From NCBI RefSeq assembly GCF_000422505.1, contig NZ_KE383864.1, positions 974,381 through 1,038,380 on the forward strand: a stretch of DNA of 64,000 bases, given 5' to 3'. The stretch comes from Paenibacillus pinihumi DSM 23905 = JCM 16419. Lineage in GTDB: Bacteria; Bacillota; Bacilli; Paenibacillales; Paenibacillaceae. The notes beneath the pieces were generated by a model. That model was given only the letters and a program-made list of their open reading frames with translations, did no database searches and was not told the DNA's origin. A program made the position numbers and the translations under genes. Of this stretch, positions 10,101 through 19,540 are shown one piece after another; within the stretch, counting starts at the first letter, position 1, and every line of letters starts with the position of its first letter.

Positions 10101-10132
10101 CTTCAGGCCAAGCCCGGAAGCTTGGCCTGAAG
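10101..10132 (-). repeat. 13-bp inverted repeat between aspS and tcdA
   Basis: CTTCAGGCCAAGC (10101-10113) and its exact complement (10120-10132) surround CCGGAA. There is no T-tract on either side, so it is not a standard terminator. It could stabilise or process the aspS-tcdA mRNA, or cause partial termination. Confidence 0.6.
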
Positions 10133-10183
10133 CAGCCGCTCTGCATTTAAGTTAAAGCTCTAATGTGCCGCCTTGCTGCTGGC

Positions 10184-11980
10184 TTACTGCTCCGCTGGTG
10201 CGGCCGCAGGCTTCGTGCCTGGTTTTGGCACTGTGCGAATGTGAAGCTGCTCAAGCTGGGACAGATCAACCGGGGACGGAGCACCGGACAGCAGTTCAGT
10301 TGCACTTGCCGTCTTCGGAAATGCAATCGTCTCACGCAGGTTCGTTCTGCCTGCAAGCAGCATCACCAGACGGTCGAAACCAAACGCAATACCGCCATGA
10401 GGAGGCGTACCATATTCGAACGCATCCAGCAGGTAACCGAACTTGTCATGCGCTTCTTCCATAGTGAATCCAAGCGCCTGGAACATTTTCTCCTGTACAT
10501 CCCGCTTGAAAATCCGCATGGAGCCGCCGCCTACTTCATAACCGTTCAATACGAGGTCATAGGCTTGAGCGCGGATTTCTCCCGGATCAGATTCAAACAG
10601 GTGCAGATCCTCATCCTTCGGACGGGTGAACGGATGGTGCTCGGCTACATAGCGCTTCGCTTCCTCATCCCAGCCAAGCAGCGGGAAGTCGACAACCCAG
10701 GCAAATTTGTATTCAGACTCATTGATCAGGCCAAGGTCGCGTCCGATTTTCAAACGCAGGTTGCCCAGTACATCGGCAACGACTTTTTTCTTGTCCGCGG
10801 AGAACAGCAACAGGTCGCCTTCTTCAACGCCAAGACGCTCAGTCAGCGCCTGGATTTCTTCCGGTTTAAAGAATTTAACGATCGGTCCGCGCCATTCGCC
10901 TTCCTTCACCGTTACCCAAGCCAAACCTTTACCGCCATAACGGGCAGCAAACGGCTGCAGGTCGTCAAGCTCCTTGCGGCTCCAGCTTGCACAGCCTTTG
11001 GCGTTGATCGCCTTAACTACACCGCCGCCTGCTGCAACGCTTGCGAATACTTTTACATCACTGGAGGATACGATATCGGTAATTTCCTCAATCTCCAGAC
11101 CAAAGCGCAGGTCCGGCTTGTCGGAGCCGTATTTGTTCATGGCATCCGCGTAGCTGATGCGCTGGAACGGTACCGGCAGGTCCACGTTGACGGTTTCCTT
11201 AAACAGCTTCACCATCAACTGCTCCATCAGTGCCAGCAATTGATCCTGGGTCATGAAGGAAGTCTCAATATCCACCTGGGTAAATTCCGGCTGGCGGTCC
11301 GCACGCAGATCCTCGTCACGGAAACAGCGGGCAATTTGGTAATACTTTTCCAGTCCACTGACCATCAGAAGCTGCTTATAAATTTGCGGCGATTGCGGAA
11401 GCGCGAAGAACTCTTCCGGATGCACACGGCTTGGCACCAGATAGTCGCGCGCTCCTTCCGGTGAGCTCTTGATCAGGATTGGTGTCTCCACCTCTACGAA
11501 CTCCTTGCCATCAAGAAAATCGCGGAAAATCTTAGCCGACTTGGAGCGGAGCAGCAGCGTGTTTTGCATTTCCGGACGGCGCAGGTCCAGATAACGATAT
11601 TTCAGGCGCAGCGACTCATCCACTTCAACGCCGTCTTCGATCGGGAATGGAGGTGTCTTCGCTGTGTTCAGTACTTCAATTTCGGTTACGCGGACTTCGA
11701 TTTCGCCGGTAGCCAGATTTGCGTTGAACGTTTCCGGGTCGCGCCCGACCACTTCACCTTTTACAGCCAGTACAAACTCATTACGGGCACGATCGGCAAT
11801 TTCCAGCGCTTCGCCGGAGAAATCCGGGTTAAATACGATTTGCACGATACCGCTGCGGTCGCGCAGATCGATGAATAGTACGCCCCCCAGGTCGCGGCGG
11901 CGTTGTACCCAGCCGTTCAGTGTTACTGTTTGTCCTACATCCGCCTTCGTCAGGCTTCCACAATGATGCGTCTTTAACAT
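10184..11980 (-). CDS. aspS: aspartyl-tRNA synthetase
   Basis: Encodes 598 residues, a class IIb synthetase that charges tRNA with aspartate. The N-terminal OB-fold anticodon domain begins with [20 protein letters not shown]. Class II motif 2 reads [19 protein letters not shown], and motif 3 ends in [15 protein letters not shown]. The bacterial GAD insertion lies between them. The start is 3 bases after the hisS stop, so translation is coupled to hisS and both share the T-box leader. Whether it is discriminating or also charges tRNA-Asn cannot be told here. Confidence 0.97.
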   Translation of the reverse strand: MLKTHHCGSLTKADVGQTVTLNGWVQRRRDLGGVLFIDLRDRSGIVQIVFNPDFSGEALEIADRARNEFVLAVKGEVVGRDPETFNANLATGEIEVRVTEIEVLNTAKTPPFPIEDGVEVDESLRLKYRYLDLRRPEMQNTLLLRSKSAKIFRDFLDGKEFVEVETPILIKSSPEGARDYLVPSRVHPEEFFALPQSPQIYKQLLMVSGLEKYYQIARCFRDEDLRADRQPEFTQVDIETSFMTQDQLLALMEQLMVKLFKETVNVDLPVPFQRISYADAMNKYGSDKPDLRFGLEIEEITDIVSSSDVKVFASVAAGGGVVKAINAKGCASWSRKELDDLQPFAARYGGKGLAWVTVKEGEWRGPIVKFFKPEEIQALTERLGVEEGDLLLFSADKKKVVADVLGNLRLKIGRDLGLINESEYKFAWVVDFPLLGWDEEAKRYVAEHHPFTRPKDEDLHLFESDPGEIRAQAYDLVLNGYEVGGGSMRIFKRDVQEKMFQALGFTMEEAHDKFGYLLDAFEYGTPPHGGIAFGFDRLVMLLAGRTNLRETIAFPKTASATELLSGAPSPVDLSQLEQLHIRTVPKPGTKPAAAPAEQ

Positions 11981-11983
11981 TGT

Positions 11984-13249
11984 CTATACATCCCCTTCAA
12001 GTGATTGAATTAATTCATCGGCAAGCTGCGCTAAAGCAATCATGCGCTGCTCCCCGGTTGCCATGTTCTTCAGGGCGATTTCGCCTCTCTCCAGCTCGTC
12101 GTCGCCCAAAATTGCCGTAAATCTGGCCTGCAGACGGTCAGCAGATTTCATCTGGGCTTTCATCTTGCGTCCCAGATAGTCGCGCTCGCCGGAGATCCCG
12201 CGCAGTCTAAGCTCATAGAGCAGCCCGATAATTTTCTGATCCGCCTGCTCGCCCAGGGCAACCAGATAAATATCAACACGGCTGCGCTTCTCAAGCTCGG
12301 CTTCCTGCCCTGCCAGCAGCATAACCGTGCGCTCCAGACCAATTGCAAGTCCTACTCCCGGCTGGCTTGGTCCGCCAATCTCCTCAATCAGTCCGTTGAA
12401 GCGTCCGCCTCCGCCGATTGTATCGATTGAGCCGATGCCCTCTGCCTTGAATTCGAAAGCTGTATGCGTATAGTAATCCAGACCCCGAACAAGCTTGGGG
12501 TTGATTGTGAACGGGATATTCATCGCCTGCAGGCTGCTTTGTACCTGTTCAAAATGCGCACGGCATTCGTCATCCAGGCTATCCAGAATAGACGGCGCCC
12601 CTTCAAAGTGGTGCTGATCCGTCTTGCAATCCAGCACGCGGAGCGGATTACGCTCCATACGGGACTGACAGTCCTTGCACAGCAGCTCGCGTTTTGGCAT
12701 CAGGAATGCCAGTAGCTTGTCGCGGAATACAGCACGGATAGCCGGTGTCCCTACCGAGTTGATTTCTACGCGCACCCCTTTCAGTCCTACTTCATTGTAG
12801 AACGTGTAGGCCAGTGCAACGACCTCTGCATCCAGAGCCGGAGAATCCGAGCCCAGCGCCTCGATCCCGAACTGGTGGAACTGCCGGTAACGTCCGGCCT
12901 GCTGCCGCTCATAGCGGAACATTGGACCCATGTAATAAAGCTTGGATACATCCGGCTCCCCGTACAGCTTGTTCTCCACATAAGCGCGCATGACGCCAGC
13001 AGTTCCTTCCGGGCGCAATGTCAAGCTGCGGTTGCCGCGGTCGGTAAAGGTGTACATTTCCTTCTCTACGATATCCGTCGTCTCACCGACACCACGCTGA
13101 AACAGCTCGGTGGCTTCAAACATCGGAATGCGAATTTCCCGGAAATTGAAGCGGCGGCAAATATCCCGCGCTTTTTCCTCGACAAACTGCCATTTTTCTG
13201 TGACACCCGGCAAAATATCCTGTGTGCCTGGCGGTTTTTGAAACGCCAT
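11984..13249 (-). CDS. hisS: histidyl-tRNA synthetase
   Basis: 421 residues starting MAFQKPPGTQDILPG, a class IIa synthetase. Motif 2 is in MFRYERQQAGRYRQFHQFG, the His-specific signature LVRGLDYYTHTAFEF follows, and GVGLAIGLERTVMLL is motif 3. A C-terminal anticodon-binding domain begins near residue 325. I chose the ATG at 13249 because of GGAGGGG 6 bases upstream and the conserved N-terminus; the frame stays open further upstream but would run into the T-box element. First gene of the operon with aspS and tcdA. Confidence 0.97.
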   Translation of the reverse strand: MAFQKPPGTQDILPGVTEKWQFVEEKARDICRRFNFREIRIPMFEATELFQRGVGETTDIVEKEMYTFTDRGNRSLTLRPEGTAGVMRAYVENKLYGEPDVSKLYYMGPMFRYERQQAGRYRQFHQFGIEALGSDSPALDAEVVALAYTFYNEVGLKGVRVEINSVGTPAIRAVFRDKLLAFLMPKRELLCKDCQSRMERNPLRVLDCKTDQHHFEGAPSILDSLDDECRAHFEQVQSSLQAMNIPFTINPKLVRGLDYYTHTAFEFKAEGIGSIDTIGGGGRFNGLIEEIGGPSQPGVGLAIGLERTVMLLAGQEAELEKRSRVDIYLVALGEQADQKIIGLLYELRLRGISGERDYLGRKMKAQMKSADRLQARFTAILGDDELERGEIALKNMATGEQRMIALAQLADELIQSLEGDV

Positions 13250-13274
13250 GATTGTCCCCTCCATCCTGATAAAA

Positions 13275-13565
13275 TCAAAAAAGACCCGCGTCTCTGGCCT
13301 AAACAAGCCAGGGACGAGAGTCATAATCTCCCGTGGTACCACCCACATTCCGGTTCTGAAGCAGTGCTCCAGTTCCGCTCAAGCGGTTAACGCCCGCTAT
13401 TCGCATATCGGCTACTGATTGTCCAGGACAATAGGTTCACCGTATGTTCTCCGGGAGGTCTGTTCGCCCATTCACCATAAGGATGCTTGCAGCCTAAGGC
13501 ATCCCTCTCTGTGTACGTGCTGCGGGTTACTTTGTCCCATCATTGAATCCATACAAATATACTGA
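13275..13565 (-). promoter_or_regulatory. T-box leader of hisS-aspS
   Basis: The minus-strand transcript contains TGGGTGGTACCACGG (13345-13331), the T-box core that pairs with the uncharged tRNA 3' end. It is followed by a strong terminator hairpin (13322-13281) with a T-tract at 13280-13275. Upstream is the long stem I region with an AGAGAG motif. A CAU (complement of 13444-13446) followed by A, in GGAGAACAUACGG, sits where a specifier codon is expected and codes for His. Uncharged tRNA-His would then stabilise the antiterminator. The leader itself is clear; the specifier is tentative. Confidence 0.92.
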
Positions 13566-13571
13566 TAATTG

Positions 13572-13600
13572 ATTTTACCTGTAACAACCCGCAAAGTCAA
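13572..13600 (-). promoter_or_regulatory. SigA promoter of the hisS T-box operon
   Basis: TTGACT (13600-13595), 17-base spacer, TAAAAT (13577-13572) on the minus strand. It is placed just upstream of the T-box leader, giving a start near 13565. Confidence 0.75.
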
Positions 13601-13622
13601 GAATCAATGCACCAGCGGGCAG

Positions 13623-13654
13623 AAAAAAACCTGCCGGCATGACAGCCGCAGGTT
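13623..13654 (-). terminator. intrinsic terminator, distal of two in the dtd-hisS gap
   Basis: AACCTGCCGGC pairs with GCCGCAGGTT, and the minus strand then reads seven Ts. It lies 20 bases beyond another terminator at 13673-13704 in the same direction, so relA-dtd transcription is blocked twice before the hisS promoter. Confidence 0.75.
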
Positions 13655-13672
13655 CAAATGAATTTATATTTT

Positions 13673-13704
13673 AAAAAAGGGGGTCGAATATCATTATAGA
13701 CCCC
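13673..13704 (-). terminator. intrinsic terminator, proximal of two in the dtd-hisS gap
   Basis: GGGGTC (13680-13685) pairs with GACCCC (13699-13704). On the minus strand the stem is followed by six Ts. Confidence 0.7.
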
Positions 13705-14130
13705 GTCTGTTAAGCTAAGATGTTAACGACATTACAGTTCGATTACAAAATTAAAAACGGTTTCGCCGATTCCCTCTGATAAATCGTTCATACCAGGAAC
13801 CGAAGTGCCCGACAGACCCTGTACACAGCGGCCTTACCGGACAATTCATTCGTTCAACTTATACAATAAAAAATTGTTCTCATACAGATCGGCTCAGGCA
13901 GAAAACAAGCGCCGCTTGCAGGAACACCGCGCGAATCATCAGCATCCTTCCGGGCTTCTCCATCGAGCCTGTAGCAGGCAATCGCCTCTCTGCGCTCCAG
14001 ATGCAAAAGCCTTCCAGCCCCCCGCAGAACTCCCAGCTCCTTGTCAGATTGACGCATAAGGACCGGTTCACTCCTTTCAAGAGATTACTCTCCCTCTAGT
14101 GTGCACCGGTCCCGGCCTGCTTCATACGGA
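13705..14130. other. gap between dtd and its terminators, no secure gene
   Basis: These 426 bases hold a possible minus-strand frame of 67 codons (14057-13854), starting MRQSDKELGVLRGAG and ending MRTIFYCIS. Its only Shine-Dalgarno-like site (AAGGAG) is 14 bases from the ATG, too far to be convincing. I recognise no family. The two downstream terminators would suit either a short gene here or a long dtd 3' untranslated region. Confidence 0.3.
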
Positions 14131-14577
14131 TTATTGCATTTTGCTGTCCAAAATTAACGTAACCGGTCCCCAGTTTGTCAGGGACACATCCATCATCGCC
14201 CCAAAACGGCCTGTAGCCACAGGAAGTCCGGCTTCCCTCAGCATGCCGTTGAAGGTTTCATATAGCGGCTCTGCCAGCTCCGGCCTGGCCGCATTCATGA
14301 AATTGGGTCTTCGGCCTTTGCGGCAATCGCCGTACAGCGTAAATTGGGAGACCGACAAAATCTGGCCGCCAATATCTGCGATGCTCAGATTCATTTTACC
14401 TTGCCCGTCTTCAAAAATCCGCAGTCCCGCAATTTTGTCCGCCAACCAGCGGGCATCAGCGTCCGTATCCTCATGGGTAATGCCAACCAGCAGCACCAGC
14501 CCCTTATCAATCCGGCCAACAATTTCCCCGTCCACAGTCACCGAAGCAGCCTTGCTGCGCTGTACTACAATTCTCAT
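14131..14577 (-). CDS. dtd: D-aminoacyl-tRNA deacylase
   Basis: Encodes 148 residues, the usual DTD length. The enzyme hydrolyses D-aminoacyl-tRNAs and glycyl-tRNA-Ala, recycling mischarged tRNA. The start [17 protein letters not shown], the [10 protein letters not shown] motif and the Gly-cisPro motif GPVTLILDS near the C-terminus are all visible. A GGGAGGAAC Shine-Dalgarno just after the relA stop codon indicates an operon with relA, as in B. subtilis (yrvI). Confidence 0.96.
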   Translation of the reverse strand: MRIVVQRSKAASVTVDGEIVGRIDKGLVLLVGITHEDTDADARWLADKIAGLRIFEDGQGKMNLSIADIGGQILSVSQFTLYGDCRKGRRPNFMNAARPELAEPLYETFNGMLREAGLPVATGRFGAMMDVSLTNWGPVTLILDSKMQ

Positions 14578-14588
14578 GCCGTTCCTCC

Positions 14589-16772
14589 CTACTGCATAAT
14601 ACGCTGTACGGAGTAAACGTCCTTGACCCGTTTAATTTTCTCAACCACAGCCTGCAAATGCTCAATATTCCGAATCAGTATTGTCATATGAATCACGGAA
14701 ATCTTGTTCTTGTCCGAACGGCCCGATACCGCAGCAATATTGGTCTTGCTCTCAGAGACTGCCTGCAGCACCTCGTTCAAAATCCCGCGGCGGTCATGTC
14801 CGGTTATCTCAATATCGACGCTGTAATTCGCTTCAACAGTATCCTCCCAATGCACCTCAATAACTCTGGCTGCCTCCTCGCCCTCTGCACCAAGCGGAAT
14901 GTTTGGACAGTCCAGACGGTGCACCGATACGCCTCGTCCTCTTGTAATATAGCCGATGATCTGGTCACCCGGGACCGGGTTGCAGCAGCGCGCAAAGCGT
15001 ACGAGCAGATTGTCCACGCCGTTGACCCTGACGCCGTGAGTCGGACGGCTCTTCTTCACCTGTGAAGGAGCCTTCATCTCCTTCATCTCACTTGTCAGCT
15101 CGATTAGGCCGGATTCCTCAGTCTCCTTGCGCAGCTTCTCCGTCAGCCGGGTTACAATCTGCGCAGCCGTAATGCCGCTAAATCCGATAGCCGAAAGCAT
15201 ATCTTCAATATCATTGAAAGCAAACTTTGCAGCCACTTCCATCAGCTTGTCGTCTGTCAGCCAGGCTGACGGCTCCAGCCCCAACCGCTTCAGCTCGCGC
15301 TCCAGCAGCTCGCGGCCCTTGATAACATTCTCTTCACGCCGTTCCTTCTTGAACCATTGACGGATTTTCGTCCGGGCATGGGAGGATTGCGCAATCTTGA
15401 CCCAATCCTGGCTCGGGCCGTAAGAATGCTTGGAAGTCAATATTTCTACGATATCTCCGGTTTTGAGCTTATGGTCAAGCGGCACAATACGGCCGTTTAC
15501 CTTGGCCCCGATTGTCCGATTCCCGACCTCGGTATGCACCCGGTAGGCAAAATCAAGCGGCACGGAACCGGCCGGCAACTCGAACACTTCGCCTTTAGGC
15601 GTAAATACAAATACGAGATCAGAGAAGAAATCCATCTTGAGCGATTCTACAAACTCCGCAGCATCGCGCGTATCATTTTGCAGTTCCAGAATCTCACGGA
15701 ACCAGGACACCTTGTCACCGAGATTGCCTTCGGAAACATGAGTGCCCTCCTTATAAGCCCAATGCGCCGCGATCCCGTATTCGCTGGTACGGTGCATCTC
15801 CCAGGTACGAATCTGAACCTCTGTCGGCTCCCCGTTCGGGCCAATGACCGTCGTATGCAGCGACTGGTACATATTCGTCTTCGGCATGGCAATATAATCC
15901 TTGAACCGCCCCGGCATTGGACGCCACAACGTATGAATGATGCCCAGTGTTGCGTAGCAGTCCTTGATATTGTCCACAATGATGCGAATGGCAAGCAAAT
16001 CATAGATTTCATTGAACTGCTTGTTCTTTCCGGTCATTTTCTTATAAATGCTGTAGATATGCTTCGGCCGTCCGGAGATGTCTCCCTCAATGGACATTTC
16101 CTCCAATTTCTCGGCAATCCGGCCGATAACATCATCAATATGCTTCTCGCGCTCGGCGCGCTTCTTCTTCATCAGGTTGGCAATCCGGTAATACTGCTGC
16201 GGGTTCAGGTAACGGAGCGCAATGTCCTCCATCTCCCATTTAATGGCAGAAATACCGAGCCGGTGCGCAATCGGACAGAAGATCTCCAGCGTCTCGTAAG
16301 CAACCCGGCGCTGCGCCTCCTCCGATTGGAACTTCAACGTACGCATATTATGAAGACGGTCGGCCAGCTTGATCAGAATTACCCGGATATCCTGGGCCAT
16401 CGCCACAAACATTTTACGGTAATTTTCATTTTGCTGCTCTTCTTTGGAGCGGAACTGGATCTTCTCCAGCTTAGTCAAGCCGTCAACGAGCATGGCGCAC
16501 GTTTCGCCAAAGCGGGTTCTGACCTCTTCCAGCGCAACGGTCGTATCCTCCACCACATCATGCAGCAGTGCAGCGATAACCGAAATAACATCCATTTGCA
16601 TGTTCACCAAAATGTCGGCCACTGCAACGGGATGCAAAATATAGGGTTCTCCTGATTTTCTGACCTGCCCGTGATGCGCCTGTTCAGCAAAATCATAGGC
16701 TTCCCGGATGCGCTGTAATTCCTGCTCTTTTAGATAGGCCGATGCCTTTTCGAGTAACTGCTCAATGCCCAT
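14589..16772 (-). CDS. relA: bifunctional (p)ppGpp synthetase/hydrolase RelA
   Basis: 727 residues from [15 protein letters not shown], a long RSH protein. The hydrolase domain has the intact H71-D72...E75-D76 site in [10 protein letters not shown], so hydrolysis should be active. The synthetase domain is in the middle ([13 protein letters not shown], then EVQIRT). A TGS domain ([16 protein letters not shown]), a zinc-finger/RIS region with [12 protein letters not shown], and a C-terminal ACT domain ([16 protein letters not shown]) follow. AAGGGAAG supports the ATG at 16772. B. subtilis RelA is 734 residues. dtd follows directly. Confidence 0.97.
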   Translation of the reverse strand: MGIEQLLEKASAYLKEQELQRIREAYDFAEQAHHGQVRKSGEPYILHPVAVADILVNMQMDVISVIAALLHDVVEDTTVALEEVRTRFGETCAMLVDGLTKLEKIQFRSKEEQQNENYRKMFVAMAQDIRVILIKLADRLHNMRTLKFQSEEAQRRVAYETLEIFCPIAHRLGISAIKWEMEDIALRYLNPQQYYRIANLMKKKRAEREKHIDDVIGRIAEKLEEMSIEGDISGRPKHIYSIYKKMTGKNKQFNEIYDLLAIRIIVDNIKDCYATLGIIHTLWRPMPGRFKDYIAMPKTNMYQSLHTTVIGPNGEPTEVQIRTWEMHRTSEYGIAAHWAYKEGTHVSEGNLGDKVSWFREILELQNDTRDAAEFVESLKMDFFSDLVFVFTPKGEVFELPAGSVPLDFAYRVHTEVGNRTIGAKVNGRIVPLDHKLKTGDIVEILTSKHSYGPSQDWVKIAQSSHARTKIRQWFKKERREENVIKGRELLERELKRLGLEPSAWLTDDKLMEVAAKFAFNDIEDMLSAIGFSGITAAQIVTRLTEKLRKETEESGLIELTSEMKEMKAPSQVKKSRPTHGVRVNGVDNLLVRFARCCNPVPGDQIIGYITRGRGVSVHRLDCPNIPLGAEGEEAARVIEVHWEDTVEANYSVDIEITGHDRRGILNEVLQAVSESKTNIAAVSGRSDKNKISVIHMTILIRNIEHLQAVVEKIKRVKDVYSVQRIMQ

Positions 16773-16857
16773 GAAACTTCCCTTTCCAAAATAGAATCCC
16801 TTGCAAGCGTAAACGGCTGCCGAAATAAAAGATTTCTTATTTGTCGAGTTTCCTAAT

Positions 16858-16887
16858 ATTATGCCCGTAATTATAGGCAAACGTCAA
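16858..16887 (-). promoter_or_regulatory. candidate promoter of relA
   Basis: TTGACG (16887-16882), 18 bases, CATAAT (16863-16858) on the minus strand, about 85 bases before the relA start. The rest of the 390-base apt-relA gap holds only the apt terminator and AT-rich sequence. Confidence 0.5.
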
Positions 16888-17052
16888 CTGTGGAAGGAGA
16901 AATACAGGCAAGGAATGTTTGGCTTTCTAGTTTGCCTGCCAATGAAGGCGCTTTATACTCTATCTGGAGCTGCTTTCTGCCGCTTTTATAACCAAAACTG
17001 ATTAGGACATATAAGCCATTTATAAAGTGAAACTTATAAAAACTGATATGTT

Positions 17053-17094
17053 AAAAAAAGACAGCCTATGTCCTCCCGGAAGACATGGGCTGCC
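17053..17094 (-). terminator. terminator of apt
   Basis: GACAGCC.ATGTC pairs with GACAT.GGCTGCC, and on the minus strand the stem leads into seven Ts. It separates apt from relA. Confidence 0.85.
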
Positions 17095-17163
17095 TCAAAG
17101 CTTGCAAGAATGGATAGCGCGGTTGCCGGCTAAACAAGCAAGCTCTACATTGGCTATTCAAAA

Positions 17164-17676
17164 TTAGTAAGTCACGAGGGAAGTTAAAGGAATATCTCCC
17201 AGCTTCTTGCGTCCGTCCAGATAAGAAAGCTCAATCAAAAATGCCGCACCGACAACCTCGCCGCCCAGCTTGTTGATCAGGTTAATCGTAGTGGCAATTG
17301 TGCCGCCTGTCGCCAGGAGGTCATCGGCAATCAGCACCTTTTGCCCTGGGGTAATGGAATCCTTATGCAGCGCCAGCTTATCCTTGCCATACTCCAGATC
17401 ATAGCCGGCTTCTACCGTCTCGCCCGGCAGCTTGCCACTCTTGCGGATCGGCACAAAGCCTACACCCAGCGCAAGCGCCAATGGAGCGCCTATGACGAAA
17501 CCGCGCGCCTCAGGGCCGGCAATCACGTCAATTTCCAGATCGGCGACCTGTTGTCTCATTGCTTCAATCGCCGCCTGGTATGCCGGGCCGTTCTTTAACA
17601 GGGTTGTAATATCTTTAAACCGGATGCCCGGCTGAGGGAAGTCCGGGATAACACGAATGTAGTCTTTGAAATTCAT
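17164..17676 (-). CDS. apt: adenine phosphoribosyltransferase
   Basis: 170 residues from MNFKDYIRVIPDFPQPG. The enzyme salvages adenine with PRPP to AMP. The PRPP-binding loop VLIADDLLATGGT is intact. Length equals the B. subtilis enzyme. An in-frame extension to 17745 exists but lacks conservation; AGGAG lies 10 bases before the chosen ATG. In B. subtilis recJ lies immediately upstream of apt; here the siderophore island separates them. Confidence 0.95.
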   Translation of the reverse strand: MNFKDYIRVIPDFPQPGIRFKDITTLLKNGPAYQAAIEAMRQQVADLEIDVIAGPEARGFVIGAPLALALGVGFVPIRKSGKLPGETVEAGYDLEYGKDKLALHKDSITPGQKVLIADDLLATGGTIATTINLINKLGGEVVGAAFLIELSYLDGRKKLGDIPLTSLVTY

Positions 17677-17827
17677 GAATTGTTCGCTCCTAATAAATGA
17701 AGTAATTAGCATTAACATGCCTGGCTCTATTGCGGGCCAAGGCACTAAAGTTAGTCATGCGAAAACGACACCCGACAACAATCTTAACATCTTTCCGGGC
17801 ATGCGGGCAAACACATAATCAAAACCT

Positions 17828-17879
17828 GAAAAAGCTGTTTCTGATGGATGAAGATGCTTCCAAAAGAAATAGCTTTTTC
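17828..17879 (-). terminator. probable terminator of the siderophore-uptake operon
   Basis: GAAAAAGCTGTTTCT (17828-17842) and AGAAATAGCTTTTTC (17865-17879) form a nearly perfect stem with a 22-base loop; the stem arms supply the U-rich end. It lies about 45 bases after the AraC-type regulator gene and marks the left edge of the island. Confidence 0.6.
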
Positions 17880-17921
17880 TTAAAAATTTGCCTATGTTAG
17901 AAATTCGTAATTGCATAGCAT

Positions 17922-19499
17922 TTACACGCACAGTTCAAGCAGCCTGTCCATAATATACTGCCTGCCGGAGGGCGTCCAGCTCATCGCAAACCAGTTCTCA
18001 ACCTCATGGACGGCACCGTCCCTGACTGCCGGAATCCCGGACCAGGCACTCGTTTGCATCAGCCTCAGGAACATCGATTCACTTCCTGCCAGCAAGTGAT
18101 GCTTGTGGACAAACAGCAGCTCCGTGTTGAGCACTGGCAGTGATTCAGGCAGCAGCTCGCTTCGCCAACTGTCTGTCACCACCGGAAGTCCCGGAGGCAA
18201 TCCCAATTCTCCGTATATCAGTTCATTCAGCGGATGACCGGAAGTCCCCTGAATACCAACCGTACGGTGATTGACCTGCATCAAGGTTATGCGGCGTCCG
18301 TGAAGCCGCTCACGGAGCAGTTGCTTGACGGATGCCTCCCGGAATACCAGCCTTGCCAGCGCCTCATCCGCAACCTTTTCCCTGCCAAGAAGGCTGGCAA
18401 TCCGCATAAAATTTTTTCTCCAATCCCATGCCGGCAAATCAATCACGACTGTGGGTGCGATCTCTTTTAGCCGCTCTCTGAAACCCGAATGATATTCGTC
18501 CGCAATAATGAGATCGGGGGCAGACCGGGCAAGTTCCTCCCACTGCTGACGGGAGTGATCCTCATACATAGGCTGCTCAACACCAGGATAATGAAAAAAA
18601 TCAGCCGCATATACCGGCTTCACCCCAATATCATGCAAATATTGCTCAAAGCCGAGCGAGGATACAACAGCAACCTTCAGCTTTTCTCTTCGTGTATATA
18701 GTTTGGGCGGTACTCCTATCATACGCTGGAACATCCGGCTGAAATAAAATTCGCTGCTGAAGCCGACAAGTGAAGCGACCTCTTTGACACGGCTATGCTC
18801 CTGGCTGAGCAGCTCCTTTGCTTTGTTCATCCGGATATCATTTAACAGCTCTACCGGGGTCTGCCCCGTCATTTTGCGGAATTGGCCGGAATAGGCGGCC
18901 GTGGTCATGCCGGCAGCGACAGCAAGTTGGGCAATGCTGATTTTATCCGGATAGTTGCGTTCCATAAAAGCAATGCTCCGGTCAATCCGGTCATCACTGC
19001 GGGTATCCCCCGCAGGCTTGCTTTTGATCAAGCGGTGGATCAACTGTTCCAACAGCAGCCGAAGCAGCAGCGGGTCCTTGTCCGCTCTGTTCCGGCTGCT
19101 GTCCTGCATATGCAAAATTGACTGAAGAATTTGCTGGGGCTGCGCAATCTGAATCCGGCCGGGAAGAAAGCCTCCCGACAAAGATACATACGGACTGGCG
19201 GTTACCATTCCACTTTCCTTCAGCAGAGTCAGCGGCTGAAAAAAAAGGCCGTAATATTCAAAGCCCTCAGACTGATGCGGCAGTTCCACAACCATGCCCG
19301 GAACCAGCAAATAAAGTTCAAACGGGCGAATTTTGCATAATACGCCATCAAGCCGGATCACGCCTTCCCCTTCTGTCACAAAACACAATACATGCACGGC
19401 AATCTTGTAGGTCCGGGGACCGCTCCCGCATGTTCTTTTTCGTACCGAAGAAAATAGATAGATTGCATCCGACTGTATTTTGCGCGACATCATGAACAT
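17922..19499 (-). CDS. AraC-family regulator fused to a siderophore-binding (TroA/FeuA-like) domain
   Basis: 525 residues with an N-terminal region (1-165), a double helix-turn-helix AraC domain (about 170-270; ISIAQLAVAAGMTTAAYSG and VKEVASLVGFSSEFYFSR) and a C-terminal periplasmic-binding-protein fold (about 275-525; LKVAVVSSLGFEQYLHDIGV) with no signal peptide. This is the plan of B. subtilis Btr (YbbB), which binds ferri-bacillibactin in the cytoplasm and activates feuABC. Here it would sense the imported siderophore and activate the local genes. Likely start is one of the ATGs at 19499-19490 after AGGTGG. It is last in the uptake operon, 41 bases behind the permease. Confidence 0.9.
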   Translation of the reverse strand: MFMMSRKIQSDAIYLFSSVRKRTCGSGPRTYKIAVHVLCFVTEGEGVIRLDGVLCKIRPFELYLLVPGMVVELPHQSEGFEYYGLFFQPLTLLKESGMVTASPYVSLSGGFLPGRIQIAQPQQILQSILHMQDSSRNRADKDPLLLRLLLEQLIHRLIKSKPAGDTRSDDRIDRSIAFMERNYPDKISIAQLAVAAGMTTAAYSGQFRKMTGQTPVELLNDIRMNKAKELLSQEHSRVKEVASLVGFSSEFYFSRMFQRMIGVPPKLYTRREKLKVAVVSSLGFEQYLHDIGVKPVYAADFFHYPGVEQPMYEDHSRQQWEELARSAPDLIIADEYHSGFRERLKEIAPTVVIDLPAWDWRKNFMRIASLLGREKVADEALARLVFREASVKQLLRERLHGRRITLMQVNHRTVGIQGTSGHPLNELIYGELGLPPGLPVVTDSWRSELLPESLPVLNTELLFVHKHHLLAGSESMFLRLMQTSAWSGIPAVRDGAVHEVENWFAMSWTPSGRQYIMDRLLELCV

Positions 19500-19540
19500 A
19501 CACCACCTGCCTCTGGGCCACCTTTATCGTGTCTCTTCTA

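Noticed and set aside
10163-11464. Long plus-strand open frame (433 codons) opposite aspS
   Set aside because: Antisense to a clear aspartyl-tRNA synthetase; no recognisable domain. Similar shadows exist opposite relA (15357-16655) and obgE (59083-60342).
13854-14057. 67-codon minus-strand frame downstream of dtd
   Set aside because: The Shine-Dalgarno spacing is too long and no family is recognised; I describe it only under the gap entry.
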